Both the position numbers and the translations under genes were made by a program. The notes under the pieces were generated by a model, which had not been told where the DNA came from, did not search any database, and worked only from the letters and a program-made list of their open reading frames with translations. Below are positions 18,080 through 26,472 of a stretch of 51,257 bases of DNA, piece after piece. Origin of the DNA: Oscillibacter sp. GTDB taxonomy: Bacteria; Bacillota; Clostridia; Oscillospirales; Oscillospiraceae. How positions within the stretch are numbered: position 1 is the first letter of the stretch; every line of letters starts with the position of its first letter. Location of the stretch: positions 1 through 51,257 of the forward strand of contig JALCRR010000011.1 in NCBI GenBank assembly GCA_022652815.1. Direction: 5' to 3'.

Positions 18080-19024
18080 ATGCAGGATGGCTGCGGGCGA
18101 ACAATCGATTATCTGCGGCTGTCGGTGACCGACCTGTGCAACTTCCGCTGCCGCTATTGTATGCCGGAGAACGGCGTTGCCAAGCGCCCCCACGGGGATA
18201 TTCTCTCGGTGGAGGAAATCGTGGAGATTGGCCGAGCCGCCGTTGCCTGCGGGATCACGAAGATTCGCCTCACCGGAGGAGAACCGCTGGTTCGGCGGGG
18301 AATTCTGGAGATCTGCCGGGGGCTCTCCTCCATTGACGGTCTACACGAACTGTGTCTGACCACCAATGGAAGTTCCCTTTCCCAGCTGGCACAGCCGCTG
18401 CGGGATGCCGGCGTTCAACGGCTGAACATCAGTCTGGATACGCTCAAAGCCGATAAATTTGCGCAGATCACCCGGCGGGGAACCCTTTCCGATGTTCTTG
18501 ATGGTCTGAAAGCCGCCGAAGCCGCCGGATTTTCTGACTTGAAGCTGAACACGGTGCTGATCGGCGGGTTCAACGATTCTGAAATTGCCGATTTTGTTGC
18601 CCTGACGCGGGAGCATCCGTGGGAGGTACGCTTTATCGAGCTGATGCCAATGGGCGAGTGCTCCCTGTGGGATGAGCACTGTTTTCTGCCGGACAGCACG
18701 GTTCTGAAAAGCTGTCCAGAGCTGCAGCCGATTGAAAATTGCGGGGTTGCACGGCGATACCGCCTACCGGGAGCCGCCGGCACGGTGGGGCTGATCTCCC
18801 CTGTGAGCCACGATTTCTGCGGCGAGTGCCGCCGCATCCGCATTACATCGGACGGCAAGCTGAAGGGCTGTCTCCACTCCCGGGAGGAGCTGCCTTTGCG
18901 GGGGCTGCACGGAATTGAACTGGAAGCGGCCATTCGGCGGGGCATCGCCCAAAAACCCCCGCGGCATCATCTGACCGATGGCGGTAGCGATACGCCGCGG
19001 GATATGAACGAAATCGGAGGATGA
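18080..19024 (+). CDS. moaA: GTP 3',8-cyclase MoaA
   Basis: MoaA is a radical SAM enzyme that rearranges GTP in the first step of molybdopterin synthesis. The 314-residue product carries the N-terminal radical SAM cluster motif CNFRCRYC, a TGGEP segment for SAM binding, the second cluster set CGECRR with a further Cys 13 residues on (KGCLHS), and the C-terminal Gly-Gly required for activity. The ATG at 18080 has aaggagg 8 nt upstream. It leads the plus-strand cofactor operon, but a 420-bp gap containing two 94-bp direct repeats separates it from moaC. Confidence 0.96.
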   Translation: MQDGCGRTIDYLRLSVTDLCNFRCRYCMPENGVAKRPHGDILSVEEIVEIGRAAVACGITKIRLTGGEPLVRRGILEICRGLSSIDGLHELCLTTNGSSLSQLAQPLRDAGVQRLNISLDTLKADKFAQITRRGTLSDVLDGLKAAEAAGFSDLKLNTVLIGGFNDSEIADFVALTREHPWEVRFIELMPMGECSLWDEHCFLPDSTVLKSCPELQPIENCGVARRYRLPGAAGTVGLISPVSHDFCGECRRIRITSDGKLKGCLHSREELPLRGLHGIELEAAIRRGIAQKPPRHHLTDGGSDTPRDMNEIGG

Positions 19025-19087
19025 CGTCGGAGCAAATTCCGCATCCCGCGTCCTGCCCTGCGGGCAGGCCTTACTCGCTCCATTGCT

Positions 19088-19181
19088 CCTCCTTTTCACG
19101 TCAAACCCGCTTCGCTGGGCTTTGCCGTGAGAGGAAACGGGGAATACGTTCGTCATCGCCCTTGCGGAACACAATCCCGCC
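19088..19181 (+). repeat. 94-bp direct repeat, copy 1
   Basis: This copy and 19316-19409 are the same length and differ at only a few positions. Both begin CCTCCTTTTCACGTC and end AATCCCGCC. The pair lies between moaA and moaC. Open frames through it look like spurious translations of a repeat, not a gene. Confidence 0.85.
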
Positions 19182-19315
19182 TGCGGGCAGACCTGCTTTT
19201 CCTTGCGGGCCTCACCGTTGCAGCCTGCTGTTTCCGAACGCTGCGCGTCCGAACACGGCGCTGCTGCCTCAAAACAGGCTCGCTGTATCCGCCACAGGCG
19301 GCGCTTCGCCGGTTT

Positions 19316-19409
19316 CCTCCTTTTCACGTCAAACCCGCTTCGCTGGGCTTTGCCGTGAGGGGAAACGGGAGATACGTTAATCATCGCCCTTGCAGAACGC
19401 AATCCCGCC
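19316..19409 (+). repeat. 94-bp direct repeat, copy 2
   Basis: Second copy of the repeat at 19088-19181, ending 34 nt before the moaC start. The 134 bp between the copies is GC-rich with short inverted repeats and no gene. It may be a member of a dispersed intergenic repeat family of the genome. Confidence 0.85.
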
Positions 19410-19443
19410 GATTGCCAGGACGTCAAGGCAGAAAGGATTTTTT

Positions 19444-19932
19444 ATGTGCGATGGAAATGAACTGACCCATTTTAACGAGCAGGGCCGTGCCCACATGGTG
19501 GACGTCACGGAAAAGGCGGTTACCCATCGGGTTGCCACGGCCGCAGGAACCATCTGCATGGCGCCGGAAACCCTCCAGAAAATTAGGGAGGGTTCCCTAA
19601 AAAAAGGTGACGTGCTGGCGGTAGCACAAGTGGCGGGCATTCAAGCGGCCAAGCACAACTGGGAGCTGATTCCCATGTGCCACCCCCTGCCCCTAACCGG
19701 GATTGAGATTGCCTTTGAGCTCCGGGACATCCCCTGCCAGGTGGAAATCCGCGCAACCGTCACCTGCGACGGAAAAACCGGCGTGGAGATGGAGGTGCTG
19801 ACAGCCGTCAGCGTGGCGGCTTTGACCATCTACGATATGTGTAAGGCCGTTCAAAAGGATATGCACATTGAAAACATCCGGCTGCTGGAAAAGTCCGGCG
19901 GCAAAAGCGGCGATTATATCGCCAGAATATAA
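19444..19932 (+). CDS. moaC: Cyclic pyranopterin monophosphate synthase MoaC
   Basis: MoaC completes conversion of the MoaA product into cyclic pyranopterin monophosphate. The 162-residue protein contains [18 protein letters not shown], the active-site MCHPLPLTG, and [24 protein letters not shown] (core TIYDMCKA) with the catalytic Lys/Asp. The ATG at 19444 was chosen for its aaagga site 5 nt upstream; the open frame upstream runs into the repeat and lacks conserved residues. It is followed 14 nt later by the MOSC gene. Confidence 0.96.
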   Translation: MCDGNELTHFNEQGRAHMVDVTEKAVTHRVATAAGTICMAPETLQKIREGSLKKGDVLAVAQVAGIQAAKHNWELIPMCHPLPLTGIEIAFELRDIPCQVEIRATVTCDGKTGVEMEVLTAVSVAALTIYDMCKAVQKDMHIENIRLLEKSGGKSGDYIARI

Positions 19933-19946
19933 GGAGCGTGCAGGCT

Positions 19947-20390
19947 ATGGCAACCGTCGTGTCCGTCAACATCAGCGAACATAAGGGAGAACAGAAGCAT
20001 CCCATGCCGTTCATCACCCTCAAGTATCAGCACGGCATCATCGGTGACGCCCATGCGGGCAACTGGCACCGCCAGATTTCCCTGCTGGCGGAGGAGAGCG
20101 TGGACACCATGCGCGCCGCTTGTCCCATCGACTTAAATCCCGGCGTGTTTGCCGAGAACATCAACACCATCGGCATTGATTTGAAGCATCTCCCGGTGGG
20201 CACGCATCTGCGCATCGGGCAAACCGAGGTCGAAGTCACTCAGATCGGCAAGGAGTGCCACAACGACTGCGCCATTAAAAAGGCCGTCGGCAAGTGCGTC
20301 ATGCCCACCGAGGGCATTTTCGCCGTGGTAGTCACCGAGGGCACCGTCCGCGCCGGAGACGAAATTGAAATTTTGGAGGCAAAGGCATGA
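19947..20390 (+). CDS. MOSC domain protein
   Basis: A stand-alone 147-residue MOSC (Mo-cofactor sulfurase C-terminal) protein. It shows the family signature HGIIGDAHAGNWHRQISLLAEES (core GDAHAG) and a Cys pair in KECHNDCAIKKAVGKC. Such proteins bind molybdopterin and are thought to carry sulfur or selenium to the cofactor; in this island a role in making the Se-containing hydroxylase cofactor is a reasonable inference. The ATG at 19947 has aaggag 10 nt upstream. Its stop overlaps the following MoeA-like start by ATGA. Confidence 0.9.
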   Translation: MATVVSVNISEHKGEQKHPMPFITLKYQHGIIGDAHAGNWHRQISLLAEESVDTMRAACPIDLNPGVFAENINTIGIDLKHLPVGTHLRIGQTEVEVTQIGKECHNDCAIKKAVGKCVMPTEGIFAVVVTEGTVRAGDEIEILEAKA

Positions 20391-21409
20391 AGCTCATCCG
20401 AACAGAGGACGCCGTGGGCCATGTGCTGTGCCACGACCTGACTCAGATCATCAAGGATACTTACAAGGACGCCCGTTTCCGCAAGGGGCATATTGTCACG
20501 GTGGAGGACGTGCCCGTGCTGCTGTCCATGGGCAAGGAACATCTCTACGTCTGGGAAATGACGCCCGGCATGGTTCACGAAAACGATGCGGCGGAGCGGC
20601 TTTTGGCTCTGTGCGGCGGTGCGGAGCACATGACGCGCAGCGAGGTCAAGGAGGGCAAAATCGAGCTGAAAGCCGACTGCGACGGACTTTTCTGCGTCAA
20701 CTCCGAAAAGCTGATCGCCGTCAACTCGGTAGACGATGTGATGATCGCCACCCGCAAGGGCGGCACCGCCGTCCGCAAGGGCGACAAGCTGGCAGGCATG
20801 CGGGTCATCCCCCTCATCATTGAAGAGGAAAAGCTCAAGGCTGCGGAAGCTGCCGCAGGCAGTGAGCCGCTGGTGTCGCTTCTCCCCTATCGGCTGAAAA
20901 CCGCCGCCATTGTCATCACCGGCAGTGAAGTGCAAAAGGGTCGGATTCAGGACACCTTTACGCCGGTGGTCAAAGACAAGCTGGCCGCTTACGGCATTGA
21001 GACGATTGCCACCACCATGTCCGGCGACGGCGTGGAAAACGTAGCCGCCGGGATTGCCGCCATGCGGGAGCACAAGCCCGATCTGATCGTCTGCACCGGC
21101 GGCATGAGCGTGGACCCGGACGACAACACGCCCGGCGGCATCAAGGCAAGCGGCGCGGATATCGTCACATACGGCGCTCCCGTTCTGCCCGGCGCCATGT
21201 TCCTTCTCGGCTACTTCCCCGACGGCATGCCGATTATGGGATTGCCCGGCTGTGTGATGTATGCCGGCGCCACGATTTTTGATCTGGTTCTGCCGAAAAT
21301 TGCCGCCGGCGTGCCGGTGGCAAAAGTAGATCTCGTCCGTCTGGGCGAAGGCGGACTGTGCCTGGGCTGCAAGCCCTGCCACTGGCCAAATTGCCCGTTT
21401 GGCAAATAA
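20387..21409 (+). CDS. MoeA-like molybdopterin-binding protein with C-terminal Cys cluster
   Basis: A 340-residue protein, shorter than MoeA (about 400). The C-terminal half is a MoCF/MogA-like fold with VITGSEVQKGRI, VCTGGMSVDPDDNTPGGI (core TGGMSVDP) and GLPGCVMY, the molybdopterin-binding and Mo-insertion motifs. The N-terminal half does not look like canonical MoeA domains. The very C-terminus is unusual: LCLGCKPCHWPNCPFGK has four Cys in C-x2-C-x2-C-x4-C spacing, suggesting a metal or Fe-S site. It overlaps the MOSC gene by 4 nt. A role in the Se/Mo branch instead of general Mo insertion is inference. Confidence 0.85.
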   Translation: MKLIRTEDAVGHVLCHDLTQIIKDTYKDARFRKGHIVTVEDVPVLLSMGKEHLYVWEMTPGMVHENDAAERLLALCGGAEHMTRSEVKEGKIELKADCDGLFCVNSEKLIAVNSVDDVMIATRKGGTAVRKGDKLAGMRVIPLIIEEEKLKAAEAAAGSEPLVSLLPYRLKTAAIVITGSEVQKGRIQDTFTPVVKDKLAAYGIETIATTMSGDGVENVAAGIAAMREHKPDLIVCTGGMSVDPDDNTPGGIKASGADIVTYGAPVLPGAMFLLGYFPDGMPIMGLPGCVMYAGATIFDLVLPKIAAGVPVAKVDLVRLGEGGLCLGCKPCHWPNCPFGK

Positions 21410-21422
21410 ATTTGCCAAACGG
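21395..21422 (+). terminator. Hairpin overlapping the stop of the MoeA-like gene
   Basis: A 12-bp perfect stem (21395-21406 with 21411-21422) whose loop contains the end of the TAA stop. There is no T-tract, so it may be a processing or weak termination signal. Further short GC hairpins follow up to 21572. Confidence 0.5.
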
Positions 21423-21595
21423 CAGACGCTTCGCGTCTGTGCAGATTTGAAAGCGCGCTCACGCGCGGCTTCCTGCACTTCCGCTCGGTCGCAGGGTTGC
21501 TCCTGCTGCAGTGAAATCCAGTAAGCCCTTTATCCGGTATTTTCCCATCAGCGCCCGCGAGGCGGGCGCTGCATTCCCCCGTTCGTTCTACTCAA

Positions 21596-21608
21596 GTAAG
21601 TATCACGA
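21596..21608 (+). repeat. Motif GTAAGTATCACGA upstream of modA
   Basis: It differs by one base from the motif in the moaA leader (18053-18065). It is 34 nt before the modA start, in a region where I see no convincing -35/-10 pair. Confidence 0.4.
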
Positions 21609-21641
21609 TAAGTTGTCAGATTCAGAAAGGAAGTTAATTTT

Positions 21642-22511
21642 ATGAGAAAAATTATCACCCTGCTGTTGACACTTGCCATGGCCATGAGCCTGAGCGCCTG
21701 CGGCTCATCCGGCGCAGCCTCCTCCGCTGCGGCTGCATCCTCTTCCTCTGAGGCAACCCCTGTGGAGATCAGCGTGTTCGCCGCGGCCTCCATGACGGAA
21801 ACCTTGAACGAAATCATCGAAAACTACAAAACGGTGGCACCCAATGTCACGGTCACCGCCACCTATGATTCCTCTGGCACGCTGCTAACCCAGATTGAAC
21901 AGGGCGCAGACTGCAACCTCTTCATCTCCGCCGCGCAAAAGCAGATGAACGCTCTGGACGGCACGCTGGCGGATGACGCCGACAAGAACCCCGACGGGCA
22001 GGATCTGTTGGTTGCCGGCTCCCGGGTGGACATTCTGGAAAACAAGGTGGCTCTGGTGGTGCCGGAGGGCAATCCCAAGAACATTCAGAACTTTGACGAC
22101 GCCAAGGCCGCACTGGAAAACGGAGACTGCCTGATGGCCATGGGCAATAGCGACGTGCCCGTCGGCCAATACACCGGCAAAATCCTGACCTATTTCGGTC
22201 TGGACGAGGCAACCCTCGCCTCCGCAGGTCTGATTACTTACGGCTCCAACGTCAAGGAAGTCACAACGCAGGTTTCCGAAGGTACTGTGGACTTCGGCGT
22301 GGTGTATGCAACGGACGCCTACTCCGCCGGATTGACTGTGGCGGACACGGCGACTGCCGAGATGTGCGGTCAGGTACTCTATCCCGCCTCTGTTTTGAAC
22401 ACCACGACGGACACCGCCAAGCTGGACGCCGCTCAAGCATTTTTGGACTATCTGCGCACCGATGACTGCTCCGCAATCTTTGAAAATGTGGGCTTCACCG
22501 TTGTGAAATAA
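21642..22511 (+). CDS. modA: Molybdate ABC transporter substrate-binding lipoprotein ModA
   Basis: ModA captures molybdate outside the membrane and delivers it to ModBC. The 289-residue product has a lipoprotein signal with lipobox LSAC (Cys20), a Ser/Ala linker, then FAAASMTETLNEI and the conserved YDSSGTLLTQIEQGADCNLFISAA segment (core DSSGTL) that forms the oxyanion pocket. MGNSDVPVGQY matches the second pocket motif. It precedes modB and modC; a hairpin lies between modA and modB, which could raise modA expression relative to the permease. Confidence 0.95.
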   Translation: MRKIITLLLTLAMAMSLSACGSSGAASSAAAASSSSEATPVEISVFAAASMTETLNEIIENYKTVAPNVTVTATYDSSGTLLTQIEQGADCNLFISAAQKQMNALDGTLADDADKNPDGQDLLVAGSRVDILENKVALVVPEGNPKNIQNFDDAKAALENGDCLMAMGNSDVPVGQYTGKILTYFGLDEATLASAGLITYGSNVKEVTTQVSEGTVDFGVVYATDAYSAGLTVADTATAEMCGQVLYPASVLNTTTDTAKLDAAQAFLDYLRTDDCSAIFENVGFTVVK

Positions 22512-22530
22512 GGAAAATTCTGCTACACTG

Positions 22531-22560
22531 AAAGCCGGGTGGGAATTCCCGCCCGGCTTT
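22531..22560 (+). terminator. Hairpin between modA and modB
   Basis: A 15-bp near-perfect palindromic stem (one G-U pair) ending in T residues. It probably acts as a partial terminator or stabiliser for modA mRNA. Confidence 0.65.
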
Positions 22561-22585
22561 TCTCAATCTTGACCGGAGGTGCCCC

Positions 22586-23272
22586 ATGGACTGGTATCCC
22601 CTTTACAATTCGCTCCGCATTGCGGCGATTTCCACCGTAGCGGTGTTCTTTCTGGGGCTGTTTTTTGCCTACTATATCGCCAAGCTCCCCCGGCTTGTAA
22701 AAGGCGTTTTAGACGTGGTACTGACGCTGCCGTTGGTGCTGCCGCCCACGGTGGTGGGCTGGCTGCTGCTGCTTGTTTTAGGGCCCAAGCACCCGTTTGG
22801 CGCGTGGGTTCTTGAGACGTTCGGCACAAAGCTGGTGATGACCTGGTGGTCGGCCATTTTTGCCACCATCGTTGTCTCCTTCCCGCTGATGTACCGCACG
22901 GCGCGGGGCGCTTTTGAAAGCTTCGACAACGCCCTTTCCGATGCGGGACAGACGTTAGGGCTTTCCAACACGTACATTTTCTGGCGCATTCGGATGCCCT
23001 ACTGCCGCTCCGGCATTCTGGCGGGCATGGTTTTGGCTTTTGCCCGGGCGCTGGGTGAATACGGCGCCACCTCCATGGTGGCGGGCTACACGCCCGGAAG
23101 AACCGCCACCATCTCCACCACCGTCTATCAACTCTGGCGCACCAATGACGACGCCGGGGCCATGAAGTGGGTGCTGGTCAACATCGCGATCTCCGCCGTG
23201 TTCCTGCTGACCGTCAATCTGCTGGAATCCCGGGAGCGCCAGGCAAAGAAAGGCGGCGCGGCATGGGTCTGA
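22586..23272 (+). CDS. modB: Molybdate ABC transporter permease ModB
   Basis: Membrane subunit of the molybdate importer. The 228-residue product has about five hydrophobic segments, the PLVLPPTVVGWLLLLVLG region typical of ModB (core PLVLPPTV), and the EAA-loop sequence ALGEYGATSMVAG that contacts the ATPase. An ggaggt site precedes the ATG. It overlaps modC by 10 nt. Confidence 0.95.
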   Translation: MDWYPLYNSLRIAAISTVAVFFLGLFFAYYIAKLPRLVKGVLDVVLTLPLVLPPTVVGWLLLLVLGPKHPFGAWVLETFGTKLVMTWWSAIFATIVVSFPLMYRTARGAFESFDNALSDAGQTLGLSNTYIFWRIRMPYCRSGILAGMVLAFARALGEYGATSMVAGYTPGRTATISTTVYQLWRTNDDAGAMKWVLVNIAISAVFLLTVNLLESRERQAKKGGAAWV

Positions 23273-24306
23273 TTGTCGATATCCGCAAAAAGCTGGGCGG
23301 CTTTACCTTGAATGTGCAACTGGAAGCAGGAAATGAATATCTGGCGCTGCTGGGCGCCTCCGGCTGCGGAAAAAGTGTGACGCTCAAGTGCATTGCGGGG
23401 ATTTTAAAGCCGGATGCGGGGCACATCGAGCTGGACGGCACCGTGCTTTTTGACAGTGCCCGACACATCAATCTGCCGCCTCAGAAGCGTCAAGTGGGCT
23501 ATCTGTTTCAGCAGTACGCCCTGTTTCCAAACATGACCGTCCGGGAAAACATTTCTGTTGCCGTACGGGAAAAGGAAGGTCGGGAAGAAACCGCCGACGC
23601 CTATCTGCGCCGCTTCCGTCTCACTGACGTGGAGCATCAGCGCCCCCGCCAGCTCTCCGGCGGGCAGAGCCAACGCACCGCCCTTGCCCGGATGCTGGCC
23701 GCAAAGCCGAAGGCAATCCTGCTGGACGAGCCGTTTTCCGCGTTGGACAGCTATCTCAAATACCAGCTGGAAATGGAGCTTTCCGACACGCTGAAGGCGT
23801 TTTCCGGCCCGGTTTTGTGGGTCTCCCACGACCGGGGCGAGGTTTGGCGCAACTGTGCGTGCGTCTGCGTCATCGACCATGGGCGCTCGGAAAAGGTGGT
23901 TTCCATGCAGGAGCTGTTCCGCGCACCGGTCACTGCTTCCGCCGCGCAGTTGTCCGGCTGCAAAAACTATGTGACAATCGTGCCGCAGGGTGATAGAATT
24001 CAGATACCGGCATGGAACGCCGTTCTTTTTTGCGGACAGACCGTTCCGCCGGACTGCACCGGCGCCGGTATCCGCTCCCACCACGTTCATTTTGCAGAAG
24101 GAACCGAGGAAAACCGGCTCACCTGCTCCGTGGAGCGGGTGATTGACGATGTGTTTGAAACCATCGTCCTGCTGAAAATCGACGGCAGCGCCCCGGACGC
24201 TCCGTTTTTGCGGATGGAGCTTCCGAAGGAAGTCTGGAACGCAAAGCAAGGCCAGACAAGCCTGACCGTCACGGTTTCTCCGCAGGATATTCTGCTCTTA
24301 AAATAA
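23263..24306 (+). CDS. modC: Molybdate ABC transporter ATP-binding protein ModC
   Basis: ATPase of the molybdate importer, 347 residues. Walker A is GASGCGKS, the Q-loop is FQQYALFPNM, the signature is LSGGQSQR, Walker B is AILLDEPFSALD, and the switch His is in WVSHDRGEV. The C-terminal ~120 residues resemble a TOBE/mop-type oxyanion-binding regulatory domain. The ATG at 23263 lies inside the end of modB, so translation is coupled. Confidence 0.94.
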   Translation: MGLIVDIRKKLGGFTLNVQLEAGNEYLALLGASGCGKSVTLKCIAGILKPDAGHIELDGTVLFDSARHINLPPQKRQVGYLFQQYALFPNMTVRENISVAVREKEGREETADAYLRRFRLTDVEHQRPRQLSGGQSQRTALARMLAAKPKAILLDEPFSALDSYLKYQLEMELSDTLKAFSGPVLWVSHDRGEVWRNCACVCVIDHGRSEKVVSMQELFRAPVTASAAQLSGCKNYVTIVPQGDRIQIPAWNAVLFCGQTVPPDCTGAGIRSHHVHFAEGTEENRLTCSVERVIDDVFETIVLLKIDGSAPDAPFLRMELPKEVWNAKQGQTSLTVTVSPQDILLLK

Positions 24307-24319
24307 GGAGGCCTTCGCT

Positions 24320-24817
24320 ATGTACAAAGCCGTTGTGATCACTGTCTCTGACCGCTGCACATCGGGGCAGCGCCCCGATGCAGGTGGTCCGCTGGTGGCG
24401 GATCTTCTGAATACCGCGGGGTACGAGGTTGTCCGCTCCCTAATTGTGCCGGACGAGCAGCCCCAGATTGAGGCCGCTTTGCGCTTGATGGCAGATCAAG
24501 TGCATGCCGATTTGATCGTCACCACCGGAGGCACCGGCTTTGCGCCCAGAGATGTGACGCCGGAGGCCACTCTTTCCGTGTGCCAGAAGCTCTGTCCCGG
24601 CATTCCGGAGGCGATGCGCTACGCCTCCATGCAGGTAACAAAACGGGCGATGCTCTCCCGGGCGCAGGCGGGCATTCGGGGCAAGAGCTTGATCATCAAT
24701 CTGCCTGGCTCTCCCAAGGCGGCGCAGGAAAATCTGGAGACAGTGCTCCCTACGCTGGAACACGGGCTGAAAATGCTCTCCGGCGTCAGCGCCGACTGCG
24801 CAACTCTGACGGACTAA
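24320..24817 (+). CDS. mog: Molybdopterin adenylyltransferase (MogA/MoaB family)
   Basis: Adenylylates molybdopterin before molybdenum insertion. The 165-residue product has VITVSDRCTSGQRPDAGGP, the TTGGTGFAPRDVTPEAT motif (core TTGGTG) and NLPGSPKAAQE, all diagnostic of the family. It starts 13 nt after modC with an aaggagg site, and is followed by trmO. Confidence 0.94.
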   Translation: MYKAVVITVSDRCTSGQRPDAGGPLVADLLNTAGYEVVRSLIVPDEQPQIEAALRLMADQVHADLIVTTGGTGFAPRDVTPEATLSVCQKLCPGIPEAMRYASMQVTKRAMLSRAQAGIRGKSLIINLPGSPKAAQENLETVLPTLEHGLKMLSGVSADCATLTD

Positions 24818-24850
24818 TTCCCCAAATCACGCACCCGGAGGTAGGTTTTT

Positions 24851-25537
24851 TTGGAACACAGCATGAAAGTAATCGCCCGCATCCGCAGTGATTTTCCCGA
24901 AAAATTTGGGATTCCACGGCAGAGCGGACTGGTAAAAAATTTGACAGCCACCATTGTCTTTGAGCCGGAATACCGCAATCCGGACGCGCTGCGGGGGCTG
25001 GAGGGCTTTTCCCATTTGTGGCTGGTGTGGGAGTTTTCCCGCGCTGTGCGAGAGGACTGGTCCCCCACCGTCCGCCCGCCTCGGCTGGGAGGCAACGCCC
25101 GCATGGGCGTGTTTGCCACCCGCTCCCCGTTCCGGCCCAATCCCATTGGGCTCTCCTCCGTCCGTCTGGAAGGGATCGAGGAAACGGCGGAAAACGGATT
25201 CGTGCTGCGCGTCTCCGGTGCCGACCTTTTGGACGGCACGCCGATTTTCGACATCAAGCCCTATCTCCCCTATGCCGACTGCCACCCGGAGGCCGTGGGC
25301 GGCTGGACCGGCGGAGAGGCAGACGCCCTTTTGAAGGTAGACTGTCCGGCGGAGCTTTTGTCCCTGCTGCCGGAGGGCAAGCGGGACGCGCTGCTGGGCG
25401 TTCTGGCAAACGACCCCCGCCCCCATTACCAAAGCGCCTCTGATCGGGTCTACGGCCTGCGTTTTGCGGGCTTTAACGTGCGGTTCTCGGTAGCAGGAGA
25501 CGCGGTACAGGTTTTGGAGATTGCAAAAGAATTCTGA
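24851..25537 (+). CDS. trmO: tRNA (t6A37) methyltransferase TrmO/TsaA
   Basis: TrmO methylates N6-threonylcarbamoyladenosine at position 37 of certain tRNAs. The 228-residue protein contains the family motifs SHLWLVWEF, RSPFRPNPIGLSSVRL and DGTPIFDIKPYLPYAD. I place the start at the TTG at 24851, because ggaggt lies 8 nt before it; the first ATG (24863) would leave 20 nt. The gene closes the molybdenum-cofactor operon, a neighbourhood in which TsaA proteins are often found in anaerobes; why is not clear. Confidence 0.9.
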   Translation: MEHSMKVIARIRSDFPEKFGIPRQSGLVKNLTATIVFEPEYRNPDALRGLEGFSHLWLVWEFSRAVREDWSPTVRPPRLGGNARMGVFATRSPFRPNPIGLSSVRLEGIEETAENGFVLRVSGADLLDGTPIFDIKPYLPYADCHPEAVGGWTGGEADALLKVDCPAELLSLLPEGKRDALLGVLANDPRPHYQSASDRVYGLRFAGFNVRFSVAGDAVQVLEIAKEF

Positions 25538-25544
25538 ACATTTG

Positions 25545-25573
25545 ACGGGCGGGCCTTTGGGCCCGCCCGTTTC
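25545..25573 (+). terminator. Intrinsic terminator after trmO
   Basis: An 11-bp GC-only stem (25545-25555 with 25560-25570) followed by T-rich sequence, between convergent genes. Confidence 0.8.
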
Positions 25574-25584
25574 TCTTTCCCTCT

Positions 25585-26472
25585 TCAAAACTGCGGAAAA
25601 ACGCCGTCCAGATTTCCGGCATCCAGTGCCGCGGAAATTCTGGGCACAAGTGCCAAGGCCGTCCGAGCAAGGTATTGCCTTGCCGCCGGGTGAGCGATGT
25701 TCAGTGCATCGGCAGCTTGCTCCGCCGCCAGACGCAGTTCCTCCTCCATTTGAGAGCGGGGCAGGGTCTCCAGCAACGCTTGCAGCACAGGCAGATCGGT
25801 TTGCATTTTGCGGACGTCTCTTTTCGTCATGGCCGCCCCCAGCACTCCCGATGCCACCGGCTCATAGAGGTTGCACACCAGCGCGCGCCAGTTGGGACTG
25901 ACGCGGCTTAAAAGCTTTGCGGAGGTCGTTGCATCCATCCGCCGCAAAAAGTCGTTTTCAAGCAGGATGCGGCGCAGATATTCGTTCACATAGTCCACGC
26001 CCAGCAGCGTCTCCGGCACGCTCAGGCAAAGCTGATAGTCGATGTCCGCCGGAAACTCCCGGGCAAACCAGCGAAAATCATAGCTTCCAAAGCCCCGATC
26101 AATGCTCTTCAGTGTGTCGGTCAGTGAGTGGCAGGGCAGCGCCGGCACACTTTTCAGCGCAGCGGCGCAGAGTGTGCAACCCAGTGCGGTCTTTCGCTCC
26201 AGCCGCCGGACACCCGTCCGGTAGGCCTCGTCCAGATTTTCCGGCAGGTGCGTCCAAAGCTCCGGACCCTCCGGGGTAAGGCCCATGGTGAAAAGCGCCG
26301 AGGCCAGCAGCTCATCCGCCGTCTCCTGGGGGACGGACGAGCTTTCGCCGGAGACATACCGGGCGGTATGTCCGCTCATAAACTTCCACAGCCGCATTTG
26401 GGCTGTCAGTGTGTCCTGTTTTGCGCCGCTATGCCCCATCTCTGTGTGGGAAACCGTCAGTTTATTTGTCAT
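25585..26472 (-). CDS. Uncharacterised protein (possibly DUF6179)
   Basis: A 295-residue soluble, helix-rich protein with no signal or membrane segment. Recognisable features are a Cys pair (LGCTLCAAAL), GLTPEGPELWTHLPE and a FPADIDYQLCLSVPETLLGVDYVNEYLRR stretch (core DYVNEYLRR). The ATG at 26472 has gaggtg/ggag upstream and overlaps the end of the upstream gene by 11 nt, so the two are coupled. I tentatively recall paired DUF6179 and DUF6323 proteins in Clostridia and think this is such a pair, but no function is known to me. Confidence 0.65.
   Translation of the reverse strand: MTNKLTVSHTEMGHSGAKQDTLTAQMRLWKFMSGHTARYVSGESSSVPQETADELLASALFTMGLTPEGPELWTHLPENLDEAYRTGVRRLERKTALGCTLCAAALKSVPALPCHSLTDTLKSIDRGFGSYDFRWFAREFPADIDYQLCLSVPETLLGVDYVNEYLRRILLENDFLRRMDATTSAKLLSRVSPNWRALVCNLYEPVASGVLGAAMTKRDVRKMQTDLPVLQALLETLPRSQMEEELRLAAEQAADALNIAHPAARQYLARTALALVPRISAALDAGNLDGVFPQF

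Noticed and set aside
19021..19465. Short plus-strand open frames between moaA and moaC
   Set aside because: They are translations of the 94-bp direct repeats, show no ribosome site and give repeated Arg/Pro-rich peptides.
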